DNA of 64,000 bases from Marinoscillum furvescens DSM 4134 (GCF_003386095.1 NZ_QREG01000025.1:1-64000), one strand, 5' to 3'; positions 10,001 through 16,873 are shown, numbered from the stretch's first letter. Translations and numbers: made by a program. Notes: a model not told the origin generated them from the sequence alone.

Positions 10001-12834
10001 TCACAAGTGTTGTCATAGGCATCACAAATTCCATTATGGTTTAGATCTAATGGATAGGCGTCATTCACATCAAAGATATGAGTTGGATTTTGACTGGTTG
10101 AGGTATTTCCGTCTCCAAAGTCCCATGAATAACTTGCAATACTGCCTCCAAGAAAATCTTGAGCATTTGCAGTAAAATTCACTGTGAAGGGACTTGTTCC
10201 TGAACTGGAGGAGATATTTATACCTGATTCAGGAGAAATGTTACAGTTGATTGCCGTACTTCCTTCACCAGTAGGGGTGGTACCTGCTAAGGAAATGTAG
10301 AGTTTGTCGATTATTGCATTATCGTCTCGATAAGCAATATCAATGGTGTGAGAACCGGTTGTGTTAAAGTTATAAGTTACAAGGGACTCTCCATTATCCG
10401 AATCCCAGAATTGTACCCAATCATAATCCCCGCCTGTGTCCCAGTTATTCCATTTCACATAGGTACCACCGTCAGCTCTTACCCAAAATCCATCAGCAAC
10501 GTTACTTGCACCACTTACTCTACCATAAACCGTGTAAGTTCCAGTGGTTGCGATATCAAATGTAAATCGAATGCGATCGTTGACACCAGTTGGAGCATTG
10601 TCATATGAAGGACCCGCATTGGTTTGTACCGCTTGCTCGTTTGAAGCTAATTCTTCGCTAATTATGTTGAAGTTACTGCCTACTGTGGCGCACTCCGCTT
10701 CTAAGTAGAAATTTTCATCGTCATAGGTAAATGCGCCAGTTGAGCCCGTGAAATTTGTGCTCGATCCGGATTCGGATACGGTAACATAACCAGAATGGGT
10801 GGTAGTGGCTCCACCATCGTCAGTGACGGTAAGGCTGACTGTATACGCTGATCCACAATCAATGATACCATTATTGTCTGCGTCTACTCCACCTGCTTCT
10901 ATAACATCAGGAATACCGTCATTATCAGAGTCCTTGTCTCTTCCGTCCGGTATTCCATCCAGATCAAAATCGAAATTATCATTTATACCATCTCCATTGG
11001 AATCCACAAATCCAGCCAAGTCAGAATCCAAATAATCTGGAATGCCGTCTCCATCCGTATCAGCATTGAAATCGCCTTCAGAACTGTCTGGAATTCCATC
11101 ATTGTCATTGTCCTGATCTAATAACACAGAAGTATTGTCACCATCGGAGTTACAGTTATACTGAAATACCACATTTTCCGTGTTGATTTGGTAAAAACCA
11201 AAGGACCAGGTGTTTACCAGGTAATCGTCTCCATCTGTCCAGGTGTGTAAAGACGTGTTTGTACCATCTAATTCTATTTCTGGCGTAGCACCTGAAGCAA
11301 TGTCATCATCATCCCAATAAATTAGGTCGAAGCTGGTAGAGGGACGAACATCCAACATGTTCATGCCTTGATTATTAGCTTCTACGTCCCAAAGAGGAAT
11401 ATGAATAGGGCCAGCTGTAAACCTACCCGAGATGGTAATTTCGGTACCGCTTGGCACAGGGTTTCCATTCCCATCTAGCCCATCCCAAATGATTGTTTCA
11501 TAGCCTTCAGAAGATATCAGTGCCTCGATGATCACATCCTCTGTCCCTGCCTGATAACCATTGGTGCCATCTAGGTCAACAAGAATGGCAATTTGACCTG
11601 TTTGATTGGCTTCAAAGGTGATGGATGCTTCGCCATTTTGGGTTTGAGAGTTGCAGTAAAAATTAGCATTTGTAATGTTCACTGTAGGCAGTACAGTGGT
11701 AGGGTACAAGTCAATATCTGGGTTGTTGATGAACATTGGATAGTCAAGCTGACCAATGTCACTTGTTGTACTCATTCGGTCATCCTGGAAATCAGTAATA
11801 CCGTCACCATTTAAGTCACCGTTTGAGCCATCGGAGCCTTCCGAGTTTGCATAAATTATTATGGAGAATGCTTCAAGGCCTCCCAGGTCTACTTGTTTGA
11901 TGTAATTACCCTGATTTACTCCATCTATTACCGAAGGAACCTGAGCGTAAAACTTCACCTCATCTGCGAGCACGTTATCCAGGTCTTGTACTGTGAGGTT
12001 CCATCGCTTACAATGAAGTCTTCCAGGTTTCTCTTCATTGTTGTCGTAGACGGAAAAGTCCCACAAGTCGTACCAGCTTCTTATGTCAGCATCATTTATT
12101 GTTCCATTTTCAATGTCAGTAATAAACTGGGCATGACTGGTATACGTGTAATTATCCTGAATGAATGTAATATAAAAATCCTGATCGCTTCCTGTATCGT
12201 TGGTATAACTGAGCGGGGAATATCCTCCACTATTGATGGTGTTGGAATTGTATGTAAACTCAGGGCCATTCAACGAGTTGGCTACGCTGGTGATGATCCC
12301 ATCGGTGCCCGTGCCTGATGAGGTGTAGGAGGCGTCTAATCTGGCTTGACCATCAAATGTGGCATCTCTTTCAAAAAATACCGCTTGCACAATGTTACCA
12401 GCATTGTCATAGATCACCACGGTAAGGTCCTGATTATTACCCTCAGTAGTTGCTTGAGAGTAAGGGTTTACATTGTCATATTTTACAGGGATACGTCGCA
12501 AGCCATAATACAAAGTTTCACCAGGAAGCATTCTTACGAATAATCGCTGGTCGGAAGTGGCCGCAGGGTCCAGGAAGTCTCCAGAGAGCTGTGAGTCATG
12601 CTCCAGCCAGGCTAACTCGTTGTTATTGCTAGGAGCTCCAAGCCAGGTAGATACAGTATCTCCGTAGTTGGGAGCTAGCGTACGAGAGCCTTCAGCATAA
12701 CTGCTGATAGCAGCAAACAAACCCAGAATAAAGAATAGAAACTTTGAAGACGAAAAATGTTGAAGACGTCTCTTACACAGGTAGCAAATTGCTGTTATGG
12801 CCATGTCAGCAATTGCAGGCGATGAGGTATTCAT
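1087..12834 (-). CDS. Giant secreted protein: TSP3 repeats, CBM6-like and PKD modules, T9SS tail
   Basis: The protein has about 3,915 residues from the ATG at 12834; the open frame continues to a TTG at 12867, and an ATG at 12804 is also possible. A signal peptide ends near SSYA. Then come a globular N-terminal region (about 60-580, residue numbers from 12867), a very long array of calcium-type thrombospondin-3 repeats (DTDGDGIPD, DSDNDGI) to about 3780, and inserted modules: a CBM6-like domain (about 719-875), PKD with SWDFGDG (about 876-965), a discoidin-like domain (about 962-1090), a second CBM6-like domain (about 1806-1963), a beta domain (about 2620-2750) and another discoidin-like domain (about 3076-3205). 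The last 80 residues (YPNPTQD, GVYQLFIELPDDRKVFRVIKK) form a type A T9SS sorting domain. Such proteins are exported across the outer membrane and anchored or released; adhesion or carbohydrate binding at the surface is inferred. It forms a single-gene unit with its own terminator. Confidence 0.9.
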   Translation of the reverse strand: MNTSSPAIADMAITAICYLCKRRLQHFSSSKFLFFILGLFAAISSYAEGSRTLAPNYGDTVSTWLGAPSNNNELAWLEHDSQLSGDFLDPAATSDQRLFVRMLPGETLYYGLRRIPVKYDNVNPYSQATTEGNNQDLTVVIYDNAGNIVQAVFFERDATFDGQARLDASYTSSGTGTDGIITSVANSLNGPEFTYNSNTINSGGYSPLSYTNDTGSDQDFYITFIQDNYTYTSHAQFITDIENGTINDADIRSWYDLWDFSVYDNNEEKPGRLHCKRWNLTVQDLDNVLADEVKFYAQVPSVIDGVNQGNYIKQVDLGGLEAFSIIIYANSEGSDGSNGDLNGDGITDFQDDRMSTTSDIGQLDYPMFINNPDIDLYPTTVLPTVNITNANFYCNSQTQNGEASITFEANQTGQIAILVDLDGTNGYQAGTEDVIIEALISSEGYETIIWDGLDGNGNPVPSGTEITISGRFTAGPIHIPLWDVEANNQGMNMLDVRPSTSFDLIYWDDDDIASGATPEIELDGTNTSLHTWTDGDDYLVNTWSFGFYQINTENVVFQYNCNSDGDNTSVLLDQDNDNDGIPDSSEGDFNADTDGDGIPDYLDSDLAGFVDSNGDGINDNFDFDLDGIPDGRDKDSDNDGIPDVIEAGGVDADNNGIIDCGSAYTVSLTVTDDGGATTTHSGYVTVSESGSSTNFTGSTGAFTYDDENFYLEAECATVGSNFNIISEELASNEQAVQTNAGPSYDNAPTGVNDRIRFTFDIATTGTYTVYGRVSGASNVADGFWVRADGGTYVKWNNWDTGGDYDWVQFWDSDNGESLVTYNFNTTGSHTIDIAYRDDNAIIDKLYISLAGTTPTGEGSTAINCNISPESGINISSSSGTSPFTVNFTANAQDFLGGSIASYSWDFGDGNTSTSQNPTHIFDVNDAYPLDLNHNGICDAYDNTCDGTSSTFTTYAIGANTSGTVNNPTNALGAPNGDYANIATEDSYIDLQLPDLVNGGTTITINMALATGTGFNVTFFESQDGTTFSNSTQIQLDGGTTATDYTYILVDAAEYIRVRSDGNTDRYLYHISYDITTSCGPGTPLSIPDTDGDGVPNYKDLDADNDGIVDAIEAGGSAGENGYIANYTDNNGNGLNDDQEVVPLSLPDTDGDGTLADYLDIDSDNDGIPDNIEAQRSDSTIAIVAGDTNGNGLLDIYDPQIDGTLLTTVDTDGDGDADYADTDADGDGVRDQIEGWDSDFNGYGDWDATGSNNDITDETGYNTDTDGDGLWDIYDNVATTGVTNIVGSSAPLQNTDGADLKDWQDTDDDNDGSLTSGEDVNTNNNWSDDFTEGQGASATVPDYLFRGDYDGDSIADKDDTDSDNDGISDAEESNGQAYDPSQDHDNDGIPNYRDPDLAGGFTDVNGDGVFDEYDTDRDGIPDFLDLDSDNDGIWDAVEAYGGSLPNGMDQTTGQFTLNDPDNDGLMNYIDSSPAASGGSSTLSNPDSDGDGIKDYIDIDSDGDGIVDLIESQTTAALVTPSGLDSDGDGIDDAFDPNNGGVLITPVNTDGLDFPDYLDDDSDNDNVSDLIEGHDANINGFGDWDTNQSGTADEANMTTDTDGDGLADAFDTVTLGDAGNATGSNAALQNTDGLDQLDFRDTDDDADGTLTENEDSNANGNYQDDQTQGQEGGSTVPNYLFNGDYDNDNITDINDGDSDNDGIPDSAENGGQAVNPDGDEDGDGIPNYKDTDDPAVTGVLTSTADANGDGVYDVYDADGDGVPDFRDADSDNDGIPDLVEAGGTDSDGDGQVDCYDEFYLEAECHSYGGNWTTVTGDADASNGTYVEYPSGTTINNPPINNDDYLTYTFSICTAGTFDVWFLARTANGGDDSFWVAMDNDTDTTKFNNINGGTTDFAWDQLHDTDNGATTVSYTLSAGQHTLRIGYREDGAELDKIFLTRNGTTPSGNTQSTINCLSPGDTDSDGVADFLDIDSDNDGITDLTEAGGTDSDGDGRADVLTDSDNDGLADLFDTDNGGTQLAIVDSDSDGIPNYQDLDSDNDGVTDATENGGDDSNGDGLIDGYASDADGDGLADIVDPDSGGVPISGVDTDGDGIPNSRDLDSDNDGLPDIIEAGGTDGDNDGIVDDLLDIDQDGIPANVDVDETGGTDADGDGIDDQFDVTYTGGNDTDGDGIDNVYDYDKNGDGFSDFVEANPYTLLDTDGDGNKNFRDIDSDNDGIVDVIEFGETADAATGTIDGFTDTDGDGLNDTQDGYLGTVVNGAVSPITPVNSDTGTEPADAVKPDYLDIDSDNDGVVDLYESQTKATLISLSGVDSDGDGLDDAFDPNAGGSLITPVNTDGDANPDYLDDDSDGDGVNDQTEGDNANKDSYGDWDADTDGNFDDAGYNTDTDADGLLDIFDNVSSVGDNNVTGSSSAVQDTDKDGTWDFQDLDDDNDGIDTNDPADYTDFNDDPNGIIPDYLYGDTDFDDDGIANADDLDADNDGVANTAEDGGTGIDPNGDLDGDGFLNFEDTDIDGDGIANSADTDTGGINTTGFTDLNGDGTIDQFDKDLDGTPDYIDRDSDNDGIADVIEFGLTDADKDGTLDEGSGITDVNGNGLDDNRESGPLSLSSSFADECISSADPTHNLSFSVSTVDANADATLSFTLVGDYGPQAGESFTLTGEGSVNLGTYDRTDSDNPGAADCETLNFSITISQANWNTFNNDGTVSITMTTGGGVDAICSGNSSCISNTEVNWTISNPSSGSPITPPDTDSDGIEDHLDLDADADGIPDNIEAQTNADYTAPVLTDSDGDGILDVYDEDVAVGNAITPIDTDGDGNEDYIDTDSDDDNIPDVVEAWDSDLNGFGDWDSDSNNDPTDETGYASDVDADGISYIFDNVSGKGSIANISGTSATLGDTDGDGIRDFRDTDDDGDGINTDTEDNNSNLDWTDDFTQGGRTVPDYLYSPDNDGDGIINSADLDADNDGILNSDESPGVIYDALSDLDQDGTFNYLDSDLPGYTDSNGDGVDDRYDQDLDGVPNFFDLDSDDDGIPDLVEVGNSDADGDGRLDSFTDTNSDGADDNLNSPVSTLNSESGSVNNATRAEGLPDNSWAAFNNTGVVTADIITLDLGSTLSEGTIVAVKMRIRNNASSKTMTVTESNNNVLYNNDTDFTLDTHLDVSQFFYYELAADARYLRFELTARTSGNMQIDGISYNSSAPTDTDGDGLADFLDLDSDDDGITDNREGQTSAGYIAPTTTDTDGDGLKDVYDGNNGGTAIATPVDTDGDGTDDYLDTDSDDDNVLDEVEGFDANKNGYSDLDSDQDGSLTDESGYGNDIDGDGLGRLFDNYSGSGVNNTKGSKATIQDTDGDGIPDWRDDEDDSDGIDTSAEDTSDGSGGGADGNYYNDKTQGGGATPDYLYFNDIDGDGEADGIDLDSDNDGITDAQEAPGVDYGGGTGPFDDNDNDGIFNFRDSDATGFTDADGNGVDDQVDADGDGIPNFFDLDSDNDGIPDGIEGNGGTLPAGQSDNGQYPETAPDADNDGLADGADAGTVTSFPLPDTDGDGILDFLDLDSDSDGISDLLEAGGNDANGDGMLDAFGDTDGDGLGNTVDSDNGGTALPVPNTDAADGPDYIDTDSEDDGNPDFYEGFYEQAPNAHQSSYASRVSDYNATTGSGNTYSTADISPANGTPDYLDDSDGDGIPNLLDPQSAFYFDDDNDGIINLFDTDQSGQSYGAVSGQPDRDSDGTPNVLDGSDVPLPLDFLSFVASARGENVLLTWETTNEINVSHFEVEHSTDGENWSAIGVEDAVNISERINVYNFIHSSAIKGYNFYRLKEVDIDGKNAYSEIIYLVLDSQKITWSLYPNPTQDVIRIQSNVTIPSGKVQIVDMNGRIIHDQEHALGAQAVEIDLSAHGSGVYQLFIELPDDRKVFRVIKK
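1660..11110 (-). repeat. Thrombospondin type 3 repeat array with higher-order repeats
   Basis: Within the giant gene the DNA is dominated by degenerate repeats encoding acidic D-x-D-x-D-G calcium loops. Above the short period there is a longer one. A landmark of the form EG-D-N-GYGDWD recurs at about 9097-9140, 8087-8130, 5721-5762, 4292-4334 and 2941-2984, each followed by a PDYL landmark (near 8815, 7805, 5465, 4013 and 2650). The five units are thus about 1.0, 2.4, 1.4 and 1.35 kb apart; the long gap contains the second CBM6-like insertion. Confidence 0.8.
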
Positions 12835-12837
12835 ATG

Positions 12838-12851
12838 TCGATTCAAATCGA
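12838..12851 (-). promoter_or_regulatory. Small dyad just upstream of the giant gene's ATG
   Basis: TCGATT and AATCGA form perfect 6-base arms around a 2-base centre, ending four bases before the ATG at 12834. It could be a protein-binding site or a weak RNA hairpin over the ribosome-binding region. Short dyads occur by chance, so this is tentative. Confidence 0.25.
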
Positions 12852-12973
12852 AAAAGTTAGTGATCAAACTTGCCGTAAAGATACGAGCTTTTCATGCAGA
12901 TAGAATTTATCATCAAGTTCTTTCCAACATGATAATCAGTAATTTAATCGAAAAAAATCTACCTTTTGTCCTA

Positions 12974-13669
12974 TTATAGCTCAATGCGGGATATTAGCCG
13001 TTGAACAAGGTCTGGCAAGCCACTAGCTGCGGTTCGTTGAATCTTCTCAATAGGTCTTCGAAAATCGAAATCAGGAATTTTTGGGTCTACCAGGTAGAGG
13101 TCAGCATCAGGACGGGCATATTGGATGAGCCCTGCCGCCGGGTACACTACCATAGAAGTACCCACAACGATAACCACATCAGCCTCGCTTACCAACTGAG
13201 CAGCCGGCTCGATCATTGGTACAGCTTCCCCGAACCAAACCACATGTGGTCGCAGTTGAAATCCTTTTTCACTCATATCTCCAAGACACAACTCCGTACC
13301 TTGAATATCATATATCAGATCTGAATACCTGGAGCATTGGGATTTAAAGAGCTCGCCATGGAGGTGGAGTACATTGAAGGAGCCTGCCTTTTCGTGAAGG
13401 TTATCAATGTTTTGGGTAATGATGTGCACCTCAAAATATTTTTCCAGATCTGCCAGTGCGAGGTGTCCGGCATTGGGTTTGGCGTTGATCGCCTGTCTAC
13501 GCCGCTTGTTGTAAAAATCCAGCACAAGTTCAGGGTTTTTGTGCCATCCATGGGGTGAGGCCACATCCATGATGTCATGCCCCTCCCAAAGTCCTCCGGC
13601 ATCTCTAAAGGTGCTGATGCCGCTTTCTGCACTGATGCCAGCTCCTGTGAGTACTGCTATCTTTTTCAT
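12974..13669 (-). CDS. cobB: NAD-dependent protein deacylase, SIR2 family
   Basis: The 231-residue sirtuin removes acyl groups from lysines using NAD. It shows GAGISAESGISTFR (residues 10-22), TQNIDNLHEKAG, the catalytic His in LHLHGEL (His104), and the NAD-site VVGTSMVVYPAAGL. Tyr53 and Arg56 (YNKR) match the Y-x-x-R pair that class III sirtuins such as SIRT5 and E. coli CobB use to bind succinyl or malonyl lysine, so desuccinylation is likely. Where the family usually has four zinc cysteines there are only two (Cys112, Cys128), so the structural zinc is probably absent. It stands alone, divergent from the operon at 13763. Confidence 0.92.
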   Translation of the reverse strand: MKKIAVLTGAGISAESGISTFRDAGGLWEGHDIMDVASPHGWHKNPELVLDFYNKRRRQAINAKPNAGHLALADLEKYFEVHIITQNIDNLHEKAGSFNVLHLHGELFKSQCSRYSDLIYDIQGTELCLGDMSEKGFQLRPHVVWFGEAVPMIEPAAQLVSEADVVIVVGTSMVVYPAAGLIQYARPDADLYLVDPKIPDFDFRRPIEKIQRTAASGLPDLVQRLISRIEL

Positions 13670-13762
13670 AAGTTGTCAAGCTAATAGAATTTCACGAAAT
13701 ATAAAGCCGTGACTTTTCAGTAGTTTAAGTTACTTTGTCGAGCGCAAAACAAGATAAAACGA

Positions 13763-14449
13763 ATGGTAAGTTTTTTGACCGTTATTTCTCTGTGGGTAGG
13801 GATATTACAAGGAGGATTTGACTGGGTAAGCTTTCTTATGGTGAGGCGAATGAGTGCTCAGGGTAAAACTACGCGGATGGATGCTCGAATCCTGTACCAA
13901 CATCAGGATGGGAAAATGGTGACTCATCTAAGCGAACCCACTGAAGTGTTTATTTTAAACAATAGGGAAGGGGAATTAGAAGTTTATAATCCCGAGAAAA
14001 ATTCCGTTTTCAAGACCGTAAATTACGACTACAGTAGTCAGAATAATACCTTTTATTACTTCCTGGGGCAGTCACCTAACATGGGGCTTGAAGCTGTCGG
14101 ATATAGCTTAGGGGAGTCAACTATAGATGATGGTTTTTTGGTGTCTAAGTGGTTGCCACCTAAAAAGTTAAAGGCAGAAATTTCCTATGTGGAACTCGTT
14201 ACCAATGGAGATCACCCGGTATTCATGGGGTTCGTAGATGACGAAGAAGTCTATTTCAAGAAAATTTACTTCTATGATTTTGAAAGTTTGAGGGGCATTA
14301 CTTTCCCCATGTCCATTACTGAAATCGACTACCTGGAAGAGGATTCGATCATCACAAAAACCACGTTCCGGGAATTTCAATTCAATGATCCTGTAGATAG
14401 AGAGATACTGGATTTTGAAGTGCCTAAGAATGCTAGCTTAGTAAAATGA
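13763..14449 (+). CDS. LolA-like periplasmic protein
   Basis: The 228-residue protein starts with a hydrophobic export segment (MVSFLTVISLWVGIL). Its body resembles the LolA/outer-membrane lipoprotein-sorting beta barrel: MDARILYQHQDGKM, a strand pair VFILNNREGELEVYNPEKNSVF, and a C-terminal DREILDFEVPKNA that fits the usual final strand. LolA-type proteins ferry lipoproteins across the periplasm; that role here is inferred from fold only. It is first in a four-gene operon; its stop overlaps the next start by four bases (ATGA), which suggests translational coupling. Confidence 0.55.
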   Translation: MVSFLTVISLWVGILQGGFDWVSFLMVRRMSAQGKTTRMDARILYQHQDGKMVTHLSEPTEVFILNNREGELEVYNPEKNSVFKTVNYDYSSQNNTFYYFLGQSPNMGLEAVGYSLGESTIDDGFLVSKWLPPKKLKAEISYVELVTNGDHPVFMGFVDDEEVYFKKIYFYDFESLRGITFPMSITEIDYLEEDSIITKTTFREFQFNDPVDREILDFEVPKNASLVK

Positions 14450-14802
14450 GAACGGCAGTATTTGTAGTAGTACTTGGTCTAAGTTTCGTTGCTTTCAGTC
14501 AGTCAAAATCCTCTGACTTTGAGCGTGCAGCAAAACAAGAGGAGGTAGTGAAATCACAGAAATTCAAGGGGCTGCTCAAGCTCTATCATGTGGTGTTCTC
14601 CGAACAAATCCTAAACGATTGTATTTACGAGCATTCATGTTCGGAGTTTAGCCAGGGAGCATTTGACAGGTTTGGGTTTTTCAAAGCACTGATGCTCACT
14701 TGTGATCGTTTATCCAGATGCAACCGTACCACATTAGCGGAAACTTCAAGGTTTAGGTTAACTCCTGAAGGCAAAATTAAAGAGGAGTGGGATGAATATT
14801 AA
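14446..14802 (+). CDS. yidD: YidD-like protein with a signal peptide
   Basis: The 118-residue protein carries the YidD hallmark: CIYEHSCSEFSQGAF (equivalent of C-x-x-x-P-T-C-S-x-Y), then a helix and RLSRCN. YidD assists membrane protein insertion next to YidC. Differences are notable: a clear N-terminal signal peptide (MRTAVFVVVLGLSFVAFSQS) precedes the domain, the PT before the second Cys is replaced by HS, and the tail after RCN lacks the usual proline-rich sequence. It sits between a LolA-like gene and two envelope TPR genes, overlapping the next by 11 bases, not beside rnpA-yidC as classical yidD does. A divergent periplasmic relative is the safest reading. Confidence 0.65.
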   Translation: MRTAVFVVVLGLSFVAFSQSKSSDFERAAKQEEVVKSQKFKGLLKLYHVVFSEQILNDCIYEHSCSEFSQGAFDRFGFFKALMLTCDRLSRCNRTTLAETSRFRLTPEGKIKEEWDEY

Positions 14803-15655
14803 GCTACTCCAGGTGCTATTGCCTGTATTGATTTTTTGTGCTTCGGTAAATGCCCAGGTGTCACGAGATTTTGCTTTCTTAAACCATTTGTCCAACCTGA
14901 AGGAATATCGGGAGGCACTGCATTTTGGAGATCAGATGTTGAATTCCAGGATTAGTTGGAGCCAAAGGGATTCTGTGAATTTTTTGTTAGGAAAGTATGC
15001 TTATGAACTGAAAGAACTGGATCGCTCGATTGGCTATTTTGATGCTGTTAGCAGTCGATCCACACAGCTGCATACACATGCTATGCTTTTTGGTGGCTTT
15101 GAGCTGGCTTATCAAAAAAAATATGCTAATTCCAAAAAGCACTTCCTTTCAGTAACGCCTACAGATAGTGCATTGCAAGAACTTCAGGTGTATGAATTAG
15201 CCGGTTTAGCATTGCTTGAGCGAAAATTTGAGACATTTGACAAGTATAGCAGCCGTTTTAGGATGGCCGACTATCGGTTGGTGAATTTTCAAGAGGATAT
15301 GAGAGGAATCGCTAAGGATATAACAGGTAGACGAACGAAATCACCCTTTCTGGCTGGGCTGATGTCTGCGGTAGTTCCAGGCACAGGGAAATTTTATACA
15401 GGACACATTGGTCAGGGCGCTATGGGCCTTGTAGGTGTTGGAGTGCTCGGCCTTCAGGCGTGGGAAGCCTACCGGAAGGATGGAATTGAAAGTCCCAGAT
15501 TTATAGTTTTTGGATCACTTTTTAGTGTTTTCTATGCAGCCAACATATGGGGCAGCGTAGTAGGAGTTCGGGTAACAGAAATGAGATATAATCAAGACGT
15601 AGATGAAGCAATTCTGGTCAATATGCATTTACCTATTCGCTTGCTCCTACGCTAA
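14792..15655 (+). CDS. TPR-like envelope protein with C-terminal membrane domain
   Basis: The 287-residue protein begins with a signal peptide ending in VNAQ. Residues 25-175 are helical with TPR-like spacing (YREALHFGDQML, YAYELKELDRSIGYF). From about 188 there is a membrane module with PGTGKFYTGHIGQGAMGLVGVG and two or three hydrophobic helices. The motif P-G-x-G-x-x-Y-x-G-x-x-x-x-G recalls DUF5683/TM2-type membrane hairpins. Function is unknown. The next gene encodes a protein with the same layout, and the two overlap by 53 bases. Confidence 0.6.
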   Translation: MNIKLLQVLLPVLIFCASVNAQVSRDFAFLNHLSNLKEYREALHFGDQMLNSRISWSQRDSVNFLLGKYAYELKELDRSIGYFDAVSSRSTQLHTHAMLFGGFELAYQKKYANSKKHFLSVTPTDSALQELQVYELAGLALLERKFETFDKYSSRFRMADYRLVNFQEDMRGIAKDITGRRTKSPFLAGLMSAVVPGTGKFYTGHIGQGAMGLVGVGVLGLQAWEAYRKDGIESPRFIVFGSLFSVFYAANIWGSVVGVRVTEMRYNQDVDEAILVNMHLPIRLLLR

Positions 15656-16409
15656 TGCGCAGGTAGGAGATAGCCTCTATGAAGAAGGGGACTATCGTGC
15701 TGCTGCTGTCGCATTTGAGTATGAGTATTTCACTGGAGGTAGAGAAAACTATGAGTTGCTGTACCGAAAAGCCATGTGCTACAAGGAATTGGAAGAATAT
15801 GAGCACGCCTTGAGCATATTGGACCGGATTACCAGTGTAAATGATAATGGGGGTGTCAGTGCTCAACAACTACAATATGAGCGCATAGTGCTTGCTTATC
15901 TGATTAAAGATTATCCTAAAGCCCATGCCGAAATCCTTAAATATGAACTCAAGTTTGGAGCGGCGGATAGCCATGTAAATGTCTTCAAGTTCCTGACCTT
16001 GTTGAGTCTGGGGCGAATGGGTGAAGCTGATGAGGTACTTCTGACGCTACAAGATCAAGGTGAAATCACTAGCCAGGATCGGGAGCGATTGGCTGCAAGC
16101 AACTGGAAGCTAAAAGATCCTCAGAAAGCATACAATCTATCGTTGTTTTTGCCTGGAGTAGGTCAGATGTATGCAGGGCATTTTGGAAGAGGACTGGTTT
16201 CTGGAGGAGTGCAGCTTGCCCTGGTTGGCTTTACCGCCTGGCACCTGTATCATGGTTATTTCTTTACAGGAGGAATGACAGGAGCAGCTTTTTTCTATAC
16301 TTTCTATTTGGGTGGAGCAAGACATGCGCGAGATTTGTCCAATAGGCGCAACGAAAAGTTGAAAGCCTCGATCAAAAAAGAATTCCTAAATCAAACTTTG
16401 AGCAAATAA
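15603..16409 (+). CDS. Second TPR-like envelope protein, paralogue of the preceding gene
   Basis: The 268-residue protein has a signal peptide (MKQFWSICIYLFACSYANA), TPR-like helices (DYRAAAVAFEYEYF, YEHALSILDRI) and a C-terminal membrane module with PGVGQMYAGHFGRG. It repeats the architecture of the preceding protein at low identity, so the pair probably arose by duplication and may act together. Its signal peptide is encoded in a different frame inside the last 53 bases of the upstream gene; no good later start exists, since removing that part would delete the export signal. It is the last gene of the operon, ending directly at a strong terminator. Function unknown. Confidence 0.6.
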   Translation: MKQFWSICIYLFACSYANAQVGDSLYEEGDYRAAAVAFEYEYFTGGRENYELLYRKAMCYKELEEYEHALSILDRITSVNDNGGVSAQQLQYERIVLAYLIKDYPKAHAEILKYELKFGAADSHVNVFKFLTLLSLGRMGEADEVLLTLQDQGEITSQDRERLAASNWKLKDPQKAYNLSLFLPGVGQMYAGHFGRGLVSGGVQLALVGFTAWHLYHGYFFTGGMTGAAFFYTFYLGGARHARDLSNRRNEKLKASIKKEFLNQTLSK

Positions 16410-16440
16410 AAAAGAGCGACTGGTACCAGTCGCTCTTTTT
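16409..16440. terminator. Perfect 32-base palindromic terminator
   Basis: Arms 16409-16424 and 16425-16440 are exact reverse complements, with an A run on one side and a T run on the other, so the hairpin can stop transcription on both strands. It overlaps the stop codon of the upstream gene and faces the minus-strand TM2 gene. Confidence 0.9.
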
Positions 16441-16462
16441 ATAAATTAAATAGGACTAACTG

Positions 16463-16873
16463 TTAGTTAGACCACATAAAGAATTTGTCGTTTCCTACGT
16501 ACTGACTAATGTCTCCTTTGATAGCTCCGACAAGAAGGACGATCCAGTCAATGAAAGGAACAATTCCGAAAATACCGAAGCAGGTAACAATGTAAATCAG
16601 TATTAGGCTTCCTTTACCTCCGAGGTATACACGGTGAACACCGATTCCACCAAGTACCCAGGAAAGAGCAAATGCAACCCAAGGGTCTTTGTCTTGTTTG
16701 ATGGAAGTAGCTCCGAGGATACCTTCAGCTTGAGTAGCTGTGAGATTGAAGTCAACCTGCACAGACTCAGTAAGTACTTGTTCTACTTCAGCATCGTTGA
16801 TGGTATACTTCGCATTGGAAAATCCCGCAAAAGCAGCCACCATACAAACAATAACTAGCAATGATTTTTTCAT
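16463..16873 (-). CDS. TM2 domain-containing protein
   Basis: About 136 residues from the ATG at 16873; the frame could start at a TTG four codons earlier. The ATG gives a standard signal peptide (MKKSLLVIVCMVAAFAGFSNA). After a polar segment (30-65), residues 70-125 form a TM2 domain: LSWVLGGIGVHRVYLGGKGS, then a second hydrophobic helix ending in DWIVLLVGA. TM2 proteins are small two-helix membrane proteins of unclear function. A strong promoter lies 33 bases upstream, making this a single-gene unit. Confidence 0.8.
   Translation of the reverse strand: MKKSLLVIVCMVAAFAGFSNAKYTINDAEVEQVLTESVQVDFNLTATQAEGILGATSIKQDKDPWVAFALSWVLGGIGVHRVYLGGKGSLILIYIVTCFGIFGIVPFIDWIVLLVGAIKGDISQYVGNDKFFMWSN

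Noticed and set aside
2027-11035. Many long plus-strand open frames opposite the giant gene, some Ser/Pro-rich
   Set aside because: They are the shadow of the biased repeat codons on the minus strand; they have no signals, start sites or family resemblance.
12865-12867. TTG start adding 11 residues to the giant protein
   Set aside because: The ATG at 12834 or 12804 gives a better-placed signal peptide.
13740-13762. Possible promoter before the LolA-like gene (TACTTTG)
   Set aside because: It has one base too few for TAnnTTTG and no matching upstream box.
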